NCBI GenBank assembly: GCA_963965975.1
Contig: OZ014414.1
Location: 6,547,501-6,611,500, forward strand
DNA length: 64,000 nucleotides
Direction: 5' to 3'
From: Xestospongia bergquistia
Taxonomy: Eukaryota > Porifera > Demospongiae > Haplosclerida > Petrosiidae
The translations under genes were made by a program, and so were the position numbers. The notes under the pieces are model-generated. The model worked only from the letters and a program-made list of their open reading frames with translations. It was not told the DNA's origin and did no database searches. Shown one piece after another: positions 35,312 to 48,038 of the stretch (positions are counted from its first letter, which is position 1; every line of letters begins with the position of its first letter).

Positions 35312-37050
35312 TAATCATGTGACTAATATATGCTAAGTATACACTGGACAACTACTTATGGTGTTAGGTGAGAAGTATACAATAGATAAAGAATACTAAA
35401 TAGTGTGTTCTGTGGGACATCTTTGGGTTAGTGTGGTGAGGTGGGTGGAGCTGTTTAATTGATAATTTTTATTATTGACAGATATTCTAATGAAATCAAT
35501 TAAGCTCCAACTGATAATTTTATTCTAATCAAATTAGTTGATGCTGCAATTAATAAGACAGCAACAATCAAGCAAATTAGTAGTTGCAGTGAGGTCAGAG
35601 TTTAAAGGTTGTGTTGTACTATTATCAATTTTATTACAATAGGCTAAAATATTTCATCGACTCAAATTAGATACTTAGTCAATTATTAAAATAAATGTTG
35701 AACCAGGAAAATAAGCATGAGCTATCCTTTACTTGTTAAAATGTCAGTAACTAATATTATTATGATAACAAAGCATGTGTGTGTGTTTAGGTGGAGGAAA
35801 GTGATTTAATTGTGTTAAAACTGCTAAAAATGGACTTTTATAAAATATGAACATAATAATTGCTATAGCTGTGAATACATATAAATCATCGATTTGTTTA
35901 GCCAACATAATATCTGCTAGTCATGAATGGACACTATAATTGTAATAGCAGCTGATATGTGAGTTAAAATATAATAAGATACAGATCAACACTTAACAGT
36001 AGGGTAGTGTATCCTCTTTCATAGATTAGAGTATTTGTTTAAATCTAATAAAGTGGTGCTGTTTTTGTATATACAATACAGCAATCTACTGAAGCTTATG
36101 TAAGTCTAATAACATGCTTTTACACTGTTATATGCAAGTATATATAAAAAGGATTGTACACAAGTCACAGCTTTACTTTCCTTGGTATCATAATTTCACT
36201 CATAGAAATTTATTGGTACTACAGCAAATAGCCACATTATTAAATAATCAATTATTGATGCATTTATGATTTTTAATAATTTAAATTGAATTTACACTGA
36301 TGTTTCAACAAATTTACATAGGTTTAGATTTTGTTATGTAATATCAAGGCATCTCCTGAATTATGATGACACTAGTGTGATCATGGATCTCAAATCTACA
36401 ACTATTGTGAATTGAAATGCATCAGTACAAAATATTTTCCTCATTTTATAGTTAGTTTAAACCAAACACAGTATATTGGATAGGAATTAAGAAGTCACAA
36501 TACATCTTTAGAAAATTGATGGTAGCCTACATCCAATATAGTAGCACACCAAGCTAAAATATTATACATCTTCTAGTAATAATGATCAACAAATATAATA
36601 GATACAAAAAATGGTATGTAATCAATCATATAATAATATCACTACACAAATATATGTGATGATGACAAGAGACTACCAAATATGGTAGAATTTATATTAA
36701 TGAGCTAATATGCGTAAGTCATAAACCACTTCATGTAGTGGAGATATCCACATATCTAAGAAACCTAACTTTTTGCTAATTCTGTATGACAAATAAAATG
36801 CTTCTTCTTTAATATGACATACAATGATCAGTCCTAGTTTATCAGGTGTCAAGGTTCACTAGATAATTTTGATAGTTTTTTTGCATGTCTTCTACTGATA
36901 TGCACTATTTTAGGTAGACATTGTAACATGGATATTGTTATGCAATATAATTATAATCACTATAAATTTGCTATTAAATTATCATTGTATTATACTAATG
37001 ATATCATTATGCTATTTCTATCAGTATTGTGGACTTTCTCTTATAAAGAA
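35312..37050. other. AT-rich intergenic region, no gene supported
   Basis: No frame or repeat structure found that I can defend. Confidence 0.45.
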
Positions 37051-37055
37051 TCTGC

Positions 37056-39553
37056 TCAATCATTTGTACGAGGCTTAAGAGAAGGTTCAGTTATTATAGA
37101 AATAATCAAGTTAGTAAAGGCTATATGATTCCCTCTACACATAATGTCTGGCTGTCTTATATTAATAGTTGTATTTGGTAGACAGTATCCAGGAGGACAG
37201 TGTTTAGTGTAACCAACACTACTTCCATTGTCCATTAGTCCTAGCCATGATTGTCGTGAAGTAACAATTGTTTTGAAATCAATGTTACATTGTGTGATCC
37301 CAAACTTTTTAAGAAATGGACTACATACACATGCTTTGGTCTTACCGCTGTGTATAAATCCTGGTGGACAGCTTTGAGGAATAAGTTCAACTGAAGTTGT
37401 AGAAAAATAACTCAATACCTCAACATGTAAATATATGAAATTGTCTCCAATAAATAAATAGTAAAATTTTAAAATGTACAATTATTACTGTATACACTTT
37501 GAATTTGTTGCTCAATATGTAACAGATGTGTGATGTCAATGATGTCTGTACAATAATGTTTCTTAGACTGATGCATCTCAAGTGTTGTCAGTCTGGCAAG
37601 AATTTGTGCATAAGTCAGATTACCATTCAGGTCAAATGCTCTTAGGCCAATTCTAATATTTTCACCAGGATAAACTTTGATCTGCTTCTTATTAATTGTG
37701 TAATTGCCAATGCAACAAAAATTGGTTCTCACAGCTACTGACAATATCTCTCCAATATGGTTGTCTTCATAACAATAAAATATTTTGTTATATATATCAC
37801 TTAAATTGACTTCATTTAATTGTGTTTGTTTACAGTCATACAATGGAAAAAAAAAATAGAATTGCTAGCTAATTTAGTAGTGTTCTTCATAAATGTCAAT
37901 TTGGCATTAGAATTGGAAATATTTTGAGTTATTATTTGAATAGCACATAGTGGGTTGGTTGTAGGAAGATTTCTATCCTTATGTGAGAAAATAACACCAC
38001 CATAAAAAGAAGCATGGTTGTTAACAAAAGATGCAATACACGATTCATGAATAAAGAGACGTGCTAAAGAATCGAGTCGAATAGCATCTCCGTGACTGGC
38101 TTTGTTGTTTTTAAAAACTAGTGTACCATTTAAGTGAATGTCACTGTTATATGCTTGTATTACTGAACCTGTTATATTCATGAAAATGTTACTTTCTCCA
38201 CTGATGTAAACAGATTTTGTATTGACAAAAACCATTTTGCCAGAACTAAGGGATGTGTTTAAAGAATCACAAACTGTTTGATTCAATTTTACAGATTCTA
38301 AAATGAAATGTAAATTTTTGTGTACCTTTGTTGTTTCTGAGAGAATTAATGGTTGCCTATTCCAATATAGGTTTGAATATAATTGATATTATTGAGATGA
38401 ATTGTGAGTTTGTTAGCCACATTAGATGATGTTATAATGTGAAACATTGAGTTATTATATTGATTTGAAATCCTGTAATAGTTGAAGTCTATATTAATAT
38501 ATATTGCTTCATGCATCATGTATTAAACTATCTGAAATACTAATGATATTCCATTGTGCGTTGAGTATTTTTTTATCAAATGAACTCGTAGTAATCATAC
38601 AACCTAGTTTAAATTTGTCAAATCCTGAACCCAAAATGTTGTGGTTAAATTCAGAATTAGTAACTGTAATGGAAGTACTTCCAACTGGCGCATCACTAAA
38701 GATAAATGCTATATCATTAAACAGACCACCACTATTGAAGTTCCAATGGCCATGTGACATAAGTACATTAACCGTGTAGTTCCCTTCACTAAATAAAACT
38801 GTCATACCAGCTACAAATGAACTGATTGCTTTAGATCTTTTATCATCGACATTAGCTGCATTTGAAATATCACTATATTCTACAATGTTCAAATTGCCTT
38901 CTATAAATGTGTTGTTTAGGATAACACTAGCTTGTAATACTTTATGACTTTGATACATGTTACTAAAGTACAATATAAGTTCTCATCCACCACAAGATGT
39001 ACTCCAATTACCAGAACACTGAGGAGTAGATGTGATAGTGACATTATTAAGGGTACCATTGTTGCTTGGATTAATTAGAAGAATAGCAAAATCATAATAG
39101 TTGTTAATAGCAACTCCAAACAATTTGATGTCATAACAATAACTGACAAACAATGTGACTGATTAAGATAGAAAGTAGTATCATTAGGATAGGGTATGTT
39201 AGTTGATGGCATAGTCCCCCACACTTTGTTACAAGTACATTTTTAATGAAAAGTGCACTAATATTATAGAACCCAAAACCATTTAATGGATAACTGTTAC
39301 TTTGTTGACTGCAAGTGATAGTTGCAGGTGTTTCTGATATGCTACTTAAGGTGATATTTGATGTGTTACTAACCAGACAGAAAGAATTTGAGGACAGGAT
39401 ATGCTTTACATCAGAGGAGAGAATTATCTCTGTGTCTGGTAGAAGGAGATGAGTTGACTCACAAAGATATTTATTCAGATTATCAGGTTTTGTTAATACA
39501 AGACAACTAGACAAAGAGGACAGTGACAGTAGCAACCATAGTACTGGATCCAT
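37056..39553 (-). pseudogene. Secreted Asn/Cys-rich sponge-type protein, decayed
   Basis: ATG at 39551-39553 followed by a signal peptide (MDPVLWLLLSLSSLSSCLVL). Downstream on the minus strand lies a long Asn/Ser-rich region with many NxS/T sites (38973-37816) of the type that folds as a right-handed beta-helix, then a YDC...CCIGNYTINKKQIKVYPGE block (37843-37469) and a Cys-rich block QSCPPGFIHSGKTKACVC and TKHCPPGYC (37400-37180). Related sponge and cnidarian proteins continue into further Cys-rich and membrane segments, which I cannot find here. Lesions: frame change near 39190, TGA near 38985, slip in the A-run near 37848, stop and shift near 37450-37480. Probably an extracellular receptor-like protein originally. 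Confidence 0.6.
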
Positions 39554-39559
39554 ATTGCT

Positions 39560-42299
39560 TGAATGCTGTAGATTTTTGACTGATTTCTAAAAGACTCACT
39601 TTCTGTCAACTTTCTAAGCAATAATATGAGGACACATAGATTACTACAAAAATCTTGTAATGGAATCATGAAATTATTTTCATTTCTAACAAATGTTTAG
39701 GTAATCACTATTGCTGTTTTATACAAAAATATAAACTTTGACGTCAACAAAAACATTATACTTGTTACAATGACAACATTTTATTTAATAACATTTCCAA
39801 ATACAAGACAAAAGTGAAGAAAATGTGCTACTTCTAGTTTTTAAACAAATACAATTACAAAGTTGTTTCATGATAATGCACTCGTAATTTTACCATTTCT
39901 TAATTCTTCTATATTATTATTTGACCTCTAGCTTCAACTTTAGGTTTAGAATCTATAAATATTCAGGTTATTGTAGCAATTTTGTATATACAGTCATAAC
40001 ATAACAAAATAACATTATTTTGTTAAACAAATGTAACCATTTACAGGTGTCCATATATTACGTCATAATAATAATGCTTTGTTATTTGTATTTTCTTATT
40101 ATAAGTGACTCAATAATGCAAAGAATGTAAACAGTGAAAGTTGTCAAAAGTTCATCTTTGTTGTTGTTTGAACCATTAACGTTTTGGAAGAGAGCAAGAT
40201 TAGTCACGTTATATTCATAATTACTGCCATTGGTAGGATATCCTTTGTACCATGTAATCTCTCTTTCCCGCTGTGTGTGTAATATATAAAACTATATTTT
40301 TAGTAAGTTTTAAAATAATATGATCAAACATAACCAGCATACCTATACATGATCCTGTTAAAACGTGTAGACATTTGTACATGTTTAAGCTTGAGGTTTA
40401 TAAAATAAACAAGTATTAAATCAAAAACAAGACTTGGGTGCATGTCCACACAAAACTTTGAAAACGAAACTTTTTTTTTTACAAATAAGAAAATTGACAT
40501 GGCTTATGCATGATATTATTGAATGGAGTGGATATAAGAGGGATAAGAAATTCATATGAAAATAAGAATAAGTTAATCACATCTTTGGAGTTGTATTTGA
40601 TTGTTTAAGTATTAGTATGGCTATACCAACAGCCATAGTAAATATGGTATTTCATCAAGTATAATTATTGCATTCTTCTATGATGTATGTGAGTTAGTAA
40701 TTAATGTGTTGTGTTGCTTGTTCAGTTGTAAAGTTGGTCTAGTTCGTATATATTGGCAGTAGTAATTTTCTGACACGATCCTTCTTTGTGTTTTTTTGAA
40801 ATTGAATTAGTTAAGAGGATCATTTGTAAATAATCTATGATACCACAGTAAAGTGAAAATACTGAGTAGACGTAAGTTTTTACAATCAATGTGGCAGATG
40901 AGATGAAGCTTCTAGAATGTTACAGAACTCTAGACTTTTTTTGTTTTTTCTACTCAATCTTTTATATATATGCACTTTGAATTATTAAGTTTAATTGTGT
41001 ATGTTAGATTTAACTGCATATATATAATGTGCATTCCATAGCCATATATCACATACAATTCTATACTATTCCATTATCAATAAACAATATGTATCTACTG
41101 TTTTTGTACGTTTCTACACAAATTTCTCTAATGATGTTCTACTATATGTAAGGCTGCCCCCTTCACAAACTATTAATGCTTACAAGATATCAGGTCTGCA
41201 GTTATTTCTCCATAATGGACATCTGCATTAAGTACAAGGTTCCTTTTTTAATATTGGGATATTTTTGACCATCATTCTTAAATGTTACAAAATATCTGTT
41301 GTAACAATAAGTCATCTTTTTACATTTTAGCTCTAGTCAGTGTTTTACTGTGAAGTCAATATCTTCCAATTGAAAAGAATTATACGATGATAATTCCCAA
41401 TTATAGTCTTGTTATTTCCTTGATTTATGAATATTTTCTCCTTATCTTTTATAAATTATGTTAATATTAATATTTATCCACCTCCTTTAAAATAGGCATA
41501 TCTGAATGTAGCATGGACATGCTATTTAATTAACAAGACTGTGAATGCCATGTTCAGAGAGACAAAGTACATGTGCAGTACTTTATCTTATATCCAATCA
41601 GGTTATTTATAGAGAAAGGTCTATTTTTATTTTTAGGCAATTCTTATTTAGTCATGTGTTAAAGATGTACAGTTCAATTAAATTAATTAATTAATTAATT
41701 GTGGTATAAAAGATAACTTGGTATTCAGTCTTGTCATTTATTGTTTCACATCATTGCTTTTCTAAATTTAAGGTCAGATCCTTGCAATGATTCATATTAC
41801 TGAAAGCAACAAATGGGTTGAAACACTATTCTTTCATGTGACAACACTGAAGTAAAAACTGGAAACGTGCAGTAGAGTACTAGTCTAGTACATATCCTAG
41901 CTCAACATGTCACAAAGCATTTCCAAATCAGTAGATATTAAATCAAATTTGCTGTAACAGTTGCTGAGATAACTTTGGTCTGGCTATTAATATATATAAA
42001 ATGCAAGATGGCTGAGCTTGACTAATATTTGGCTAAAATTGTCATTGGAAGAAATAACAGAGGCTCCTTTTCCTCTTGAACATTCACAAAGCCATTGTAT
42101 AAGCCTATATATATGCAGTAATCATGATACAGGCACTGACAGCTAAATTAAGAAGAGCTGGTAGTCCAACTTTAGTTGTATGTACTTTACCAAGTCTAAA
42201 ATCTTATATGACCTGTACTATCATCAATAAAGTAAATGACATATTGTTCAGAAAGTGATGGTAAATTTTAAAGCATTACTCAATGTCTTTGATTGACTA
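39560..42299. other. AT-rich intergenic region
   Basis: No coding potential recognised. It contains an (AATT)n tract at about 41680-41700 and stops at the left inverted repeat of the 7.3-kb element. Confidence 0.5.
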
Positions 42300-42620
42300 A
42301 CATAGTACATCCTCCAGACATTCTTTTACTATTTCCAGGTAGAACTGAAAGAAGCAATATAGTATCCACGATATTGAAATGAAATAGCTCTGGGTGCCAG
42401 AGATAAACGCTTTCAAACCCTAATTTTCGGACTGCCCCTTGTTCGGACAAAAATTCCAAATGACGGACATGGACTTTCCTCTCGCAAGGAAAGAAACAAC
42501 TGCACGGTTGCTACCATCATCAGGTAGGAATGTCATTGCACTATAATAACAGCAAACAATAATAACTCCCTTTCACTCTGTTTCTGCAAAATTAGCACTA
42601 CTTTGGAGGCATCTACCGTG
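42300..42620. repeat. Left terminal inverted repeat, 321 bp
   Basis: Reverse complement of 49297-49617. It includes a GC-richer stretch with CGGACTGCCCCTTGTTCGG and GACGGACATGGAC motifs, unlike the AT-rich surroundings. Confidence 0.88.
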
Positions 42621-42882
42621 GCCAATATTCAGACACCCGATGTACGGACGGAAAACGCTTTCTTTTTTTTGCTGTCAATACCACTAGGAATTTCAACACA
42701 AAGACGTTACAACTATAGTGGTAGGTATTATATAAACAAACACTCAAATACCAAGCATAGCCTGATTTTAATTATAGCTCCACCTTTATTCTAATATAGT
42801 TGTTTATTTTCCTCAAAAGAAATATTAATATGTAACATTAGATAGTCATACTCTTAAACATCATAGTAATTGAGCTAATACA

Positions 42883-43020
42883 TCATTCACATTTCTTACA
42901 AATAAAAACAAAACTCTTAGACTTGGCTTTCTGTTGTGGTATAGACACACAAATGCAATGCATTCATTCGTGGCAAAGTGAACACATAATCCAAGTACTA
43001 GCACAAGGATAAGCACAATT
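42883..43020 (-). pseudogene. Cys/His-rich (PHD-like) finger remnant downstream of the array
   Basis: The minus-strand frame reads NCAYPCASTWIMCSLCHE, an in-frame TGA, then MHCICV and after a Lys-rich stretch FICKKCE with a stop. The spacing Cys-x3-Cys, Cys-x2-Cys, His, Cys, Cys-x2-Cys resembles the PHD-like finger that closes many Tigger/pogo-type transposases. The frame does not join simply to the last mini-exon (phase 1), and the TGA replaces an expected Trp, so this C-terminus is probably damaged. Confidence 0.4.
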
Positions 43021-43079
43021 ACCACTAAGACAAGTATTTAACACATTAAAAATAGTATGAAGTTACTAAAAGTTATTAC

Positions 43080-46000
43080 CAGTATCACTAGTATCTCTAC
43101 AAGTTCCAGTTCCATTACTTCTTACAGTAGTATCAGTAGCACCTAATGTTACAGTTATATATACAATATTAGTATCTAGTTATTAAAAGTTATAACCTGT
43201 CTCAGTAATACTTCTTTGTCCTCTACGAGTTCCAGTTCCATTACTTCTTACAATAGTATCAGTAGCACCTAATGTTACAGTTATATATACAATATTAGTA
43301 TCTAGTTATTAAAAGTTATAACCTGTCTCAGTAATACTTCTTTGTCCTCTACGAGTTCCAGTTCCATTACTTCTTACAGTAGTATCAGTAGCTCCTAATG
43401 TTACAGTTTTATATACAATATTAGTATCTAGTTATTAAAAGTTATAACCTATCTCAGTAATACTCCTTTGTCCTCTATGAGTTGGAGTTCCATTACTTCT
43501 TACAGTAGTATCAGTAGCTCCTAATGTTACAGTTATATATACAATACTAGCATCTAGTTATTAAAAGTTATAACCTGTCTCAGTATTACACCTTTGTCCT
43601 CTATGAGTTCCAGTTCCATTACTTCTTACAGTAGTATCAGTAGCACCTAATGTTACAGTTATATATACAATATTAGTATCTAGTTATTAAAAGTTATAAC
43701 CTGTCTCAGTATTACTTCTCTGTCCTCTACGAGTTGCAGTTCTTACAGTAGTATCAGTAGCACCTAATGTTACAGTTATATATACAATATTAGTATCTAG
43801 TTATTAAAAGTTATAACCTGTCTCAGTATTACTTCTCTGTCCTCTACGAGTTGCAGTTCCATTACTTCTTACAGTAGTATCAGTAGCACCTAATGTTAAA
43901 GTTATATATACAAGATTAGTATCTAGTTATTAAAAGTTATAACCTGTCTCAGTATTACTTCTCTGTCCTCTACGAGTTGCAGTTCCATTACTTCTTACAA
44001 TAGAATCAGTAGCACCTAATGTTACAGTTATATATACAATATTAGTATCTAGTTATTAAAAGTTATAACCTGTCTCAGTAATACTTCTTTGTCCTCTACG
44101 AGTTCCAGTTCCATTACTTCTTACAGTAGTATCAGTAGCTCCTAATGTTACAGTTATATATACAATATTAGTATCTAGTTATTAAAAGTTATAACCTATC
44201 TCAGTAATACTCCTTTGTCCTCTATGAGTTGGAGTTCCATTACTTCTTACAGTAGTATCAGTAGCTCCTAATGTTACAGTTATATATACAATATTAGCAT
44301 CTAGTTATTAAAAGTTATAACCTGTCTCAGTATTACACCATTGTCCTCTATGAGTTCCAGTTCCATTACTTCTTACAGTAGTATCAGTAGCACCTAATGT
44401 TACAGTTATATATACAATATTAGTATCTAGTTATTAAAAGTTATAACCTGTCTCAGTATTACTTCTCTGTCCTCTACGAGTTGCAGTTCTTACAGTAGTA
44501 TCAGTAGCACCTAATGTTACAGTTATATATACAATATTAGTATCTAGTTATTAAAAGTTATAACCTGTCTCAGTATTACTTCTCTGTCCTCTACGAGTTG
44601 CAGTTCCATTACTTCTTACAGTAGTATCAGTAGCACCTAATGTTACAGTTATATATACAATATTAATATCTAGTTATTAAAAGTTATAACCTGTCTCAGT
44701 ATTACTTCTCTGTCCTCTACGAGTTGCAGTTCCATTACTTCTTACAGTAGTATCAGTAGCACCTAATGTTACAGTTATATATACAATATTAGTATCTAGT
44801 TATTAAAAGTTATAACCTGTCTCAGTATTACTCCTTTGTCCTCTACGAGTTGCAGTTCCATTACTTCTTACAGTAGTATCAGTAGCACCTAATGTTACAG
44901 TTATATATACAATATTAGTATCTAGTTATTAAAAGTTATAACCTGTCTCAGTATTAGTCCTTTGTCCTCTATGAGTTGCAGTTCCATTACTTCTTACAGT
45001 AGTATTAGTAGCTCCTAATGTTACAGTTATATGTACAATATTAGCATCTAGCTATTAAAAGTTATAACCTGTCTCAGTAATACTCCTTTGTCCTCTACGA
45101 GTTCCAGTTCCATTACTTCTTACAATAGTATCAGTAGCACCTAATGTTACAGTTATATATACAATATTAGTATCTAGTTATTAAAAGTTATAACCTGTCT
45201 CAGTATTACTTCTCTGTCCTCTACGAGTTGCAGTTCCATTACTTCTTACAGTAGTATCAGTAGCACCTAATGTTAAAGTTATATATACAAGATTAGTATC
45301 TAGTTATTAAAAGTTATAACCTGTCTCAGTATTACTTCTCTGTCCTCTACGAGTTGCAGTTCCATTACTTCTTACAATAGTATCAGTAGCACCTAATGTT
45401 ACAGTTATATATACAATATTAGTATCTAGTTATTAAAAGTTATAACCTGTCTCAGTAATACTTCTTTGTCCTCTACGAGTTCCAGTTCCATTACTTCTTA
45501 CAGTAGTATCAGTAGCTCCTAATGTTACAGTTATATATACAATATTAGTATCTAGTTATTAAAAGTTATAACCTATCTCAGTAATACTCCTTTGTCCTCT
45601 ATGAGTTGGAGTTCCATTACTTCTTACAGTAGTATCAGTAGCTCCTAATGTTACAGTTATATATACAATATTAGCATCTAGTTATTAAAAGTTATAACCT
45701 GTCTCAGTATTACACCTTTGTCCTCTATGAGTTCCAGTTCCATTACTTCTTACAGTAGTATCAGTAGCACCTAATGTTACAGTTATATATACAATATTAG
45801 TATCTAGTTATTAAAAGTTATAACCTGTCTCAGTATTACTTCTCTGTCCTCTACGAGTTGCAGTTCTTACAGTAGTATCAGTAGCACCTAATGTTACAGT
45901 TATATATACAATATTAGTATCTAGTTATTAAAAGTTATAACCTGTCTCAGTATTACTTCTCTGTCCTCTACGAGTTGCAGTTCCATTACTTCTTACAGTA

Positions 46001-47948
46001 GTATCAGTAGCACCTAATGTTACAGTTATATATACAATATTAATATCTAGTTATTAAAAGTTATAACCTGTCTCAGTATTACTTCTCTGTCCTCTACGAG
46101 TTGCAGTTCCATTACTTCTTACAGTAGTATCAGTAGCACCTAATGTTACAGTTATATATACAATATTAGTATCTAGTTATTAAAAGTTATAACCTGTCTC
46201 AGTATTACTCCTTTGTCTTCTACGAGTTGCAGTTCCATTACTTCTTACAGTAGTATCAGTAGCACCTAATGTTACAGTTATATATACAATATTAATATCT
46301 AGTTATTAAAAGTTATAACCTGTCTCAGTATTAGTCCTTTGTCCTCTATGAGTTGCAGTTCCATTACTTCTTACAGTAGTATTAGTAGCTCCTAATGTTA
46401 CAGTTATATGTACAATATTAGCATCTAGCTATTAAAAGTTATAACCTGTCTCAGTAATACTCCTTTGTCCTCTACGAGTTCCAGTTCCATTACTTCTTAC
46501 AATAGTATCAGTAGCACCTAATGTTACAGTTATATATACAATATTAGTATCTAGTTATTAAAAGTTATAACCTGTCTCAGTATTACTTCTCTGTCCTCTA
46601 CGAGTTGCAGTTCCATTACTTCTTACAGTAGTATCAGTAGCACCTAATGTTAAAGTTATATATACAAGATTAGTATCTAGTTATTAAAAGTTATAACCTG
46701 TCTCAGTATTACTTCTCTGTCCTCTACGAGTTGCAGTTCCATTACTTCTTACAATAGTATCAGTAGCACCTAATGTTACAGTTATATATACAATATTAGT
46801 ATCTAGTTATTAAAAGTTATAACCTGTCTCAGTAATACTTCTTTGTCCTCTACGAGTTCCAGTTCCATTACTTCTTACAGTAGTATCAGTAGCTCCTAAT
46901 GTTACAGTTATATATACAATATTAGTATCTAGTTATTAAAAGTTATAACCTATCTCAGTAATACTCCTTTGTCCTCTATGAGTTGGAGTTCCATTACTTC
47001 TTACAGTAGTATCAGTAGCTCCTAATGTTACAGTTATATATACAATATTAGCATCTAGTTATTAAAAGTTATAACCTGTCTCAGTATTACACCTTTGTCC
47101 TCTATGAGTTCCAGTTCCATTACTTCTTACAGTAGTATCAGTAGCACCTAATGTTACAGTTATATATACAATATTAGTATCTAGTTATTAAAAGTTATAA
47201 CCTGTCTCAGTATTACTTCTCTGTCCTCTACGAGTTGCAGTTCTTACAGTAGTATCAGTAGCACCTAATGTTACAGTTATATATACAATATTAGTATCTA
47301 GTTATTAAAAGTTATAACCTGTCTCAGTATTACTTCTCTGTCCTCTACGAGTTGCAGTTCCATTACTTCTTACAGTAGTATCAGTAGCACCTAATGTTAC
47401 AGTTATATATACAATATTAGTATCTAGTTATTAAAAGTTATAACCTGTCTCAGTATTACTCCTTTGTCCTCTACGAGTTGCAGTTCCATTACTTCTTACA
47501 GTAGTATCAGTAGCACCTAATGTTACAGTTATATATACAATATTAGTATCTAGTTATTAAAAGTTATAACCTGTCTCAGTATTAGTCCTTTGTCCTCTAT
47601 GAGTTGCAGTTCCATTACTTCTTACAGTAGTATTAGTAGCTCCTAATGTTACAGTTATATGTACAATATTAGCATCTAGCTATTAAAAGTTATAACCTGT
47701 CTCAGTAATACTCCTTTGTCCTCTACGAGTTCCAGTTCCATTACTTCTTACAATAGTATCAGTAGCACCTAATGTTACAGTTATATATACAATATTAGTA
47801 TCTAGTTATTAAAAGTTATAACCTGTCTCAGTATTACTTCTTTGTCCTCTAAGAGTTGCAGTTCCATTACTTCTTACAGTAGTATCAGTAACTCCTAATG
47901 TTACAGTTATATATGCAATATTAGTATCTAGTTATTGAAAGTTATTAC
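43080..47948. repeat. 126-bp tandem array with 1377-bp higher-order repeat
   Basis: Donor-side marks fall at 126-bp steps from 43196 to 47948, with four 117-bp units. A distinctive unit (cctatctcag... tatgagttggag) recurs at 43448, 44195, 45572 and 46949. The last two intervals are exactly 1377 bp, that is ten 126-bp units plus one 117-bp unit; the first is 747 bp (five plus one). The array thus grew by copying of 6- and 11-unit blocks. Confidence 0.92.
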
Positions 47949-47976
47949 CTGTCTCAGTATTACTCTTTTGTCCTCT
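43080..47976 (-). CDS. Mini-exon array: 39 phase-1 mini-exons encoding a 24-residue repeat
   Basis: Each 126-bp unit, read on the minus strand, is a 72-nt exon (consensus ATDTTVRSNGTATRRGQR plus SNTETG) followed by a 54-bp intron starting GTTATAAC, with a TACTAAT branch-site-like motif and ending ACATTAG. All 39 units keep GT and AG; exon frames contain no stop. Exons are symmetric (phase 1-1). Five exons are 63 nt: four lack three codons (SNG) and the last (43080-43142) ends CRDTSDTG. The first partial exon (47949-47976, RGQKSNTETG) joins in frame to the coiled-coil exon ending at 48039. The spliced array is about 2.8 kb, predicting a polar, Arg/Ser/Thr-rich, probably disordered tail. Expression and splicing are inferred; a non-coding satellite is the alternative. 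Confidence 0.6.
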
Positions 47977-48038
47977 CTGACTCATAGTAGTACAAAATAA
48001 AGGTATTGAAATGTAAAAATAAAGGATTATTTTCTTAC

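Noticed and set aside
42603..42794. 63-codon plus-strand frame beginning in the left inverted repeat
   Set aside because: It starts within the terminal repeat, shows no motif, and its counterpart in the right repeat is not open.
43080..47976. CRISPR-like array
   Set aside because: Units are 126 bp and similar along their entire length; there are no unique spacers, and the context is a eukaryotic transposon.
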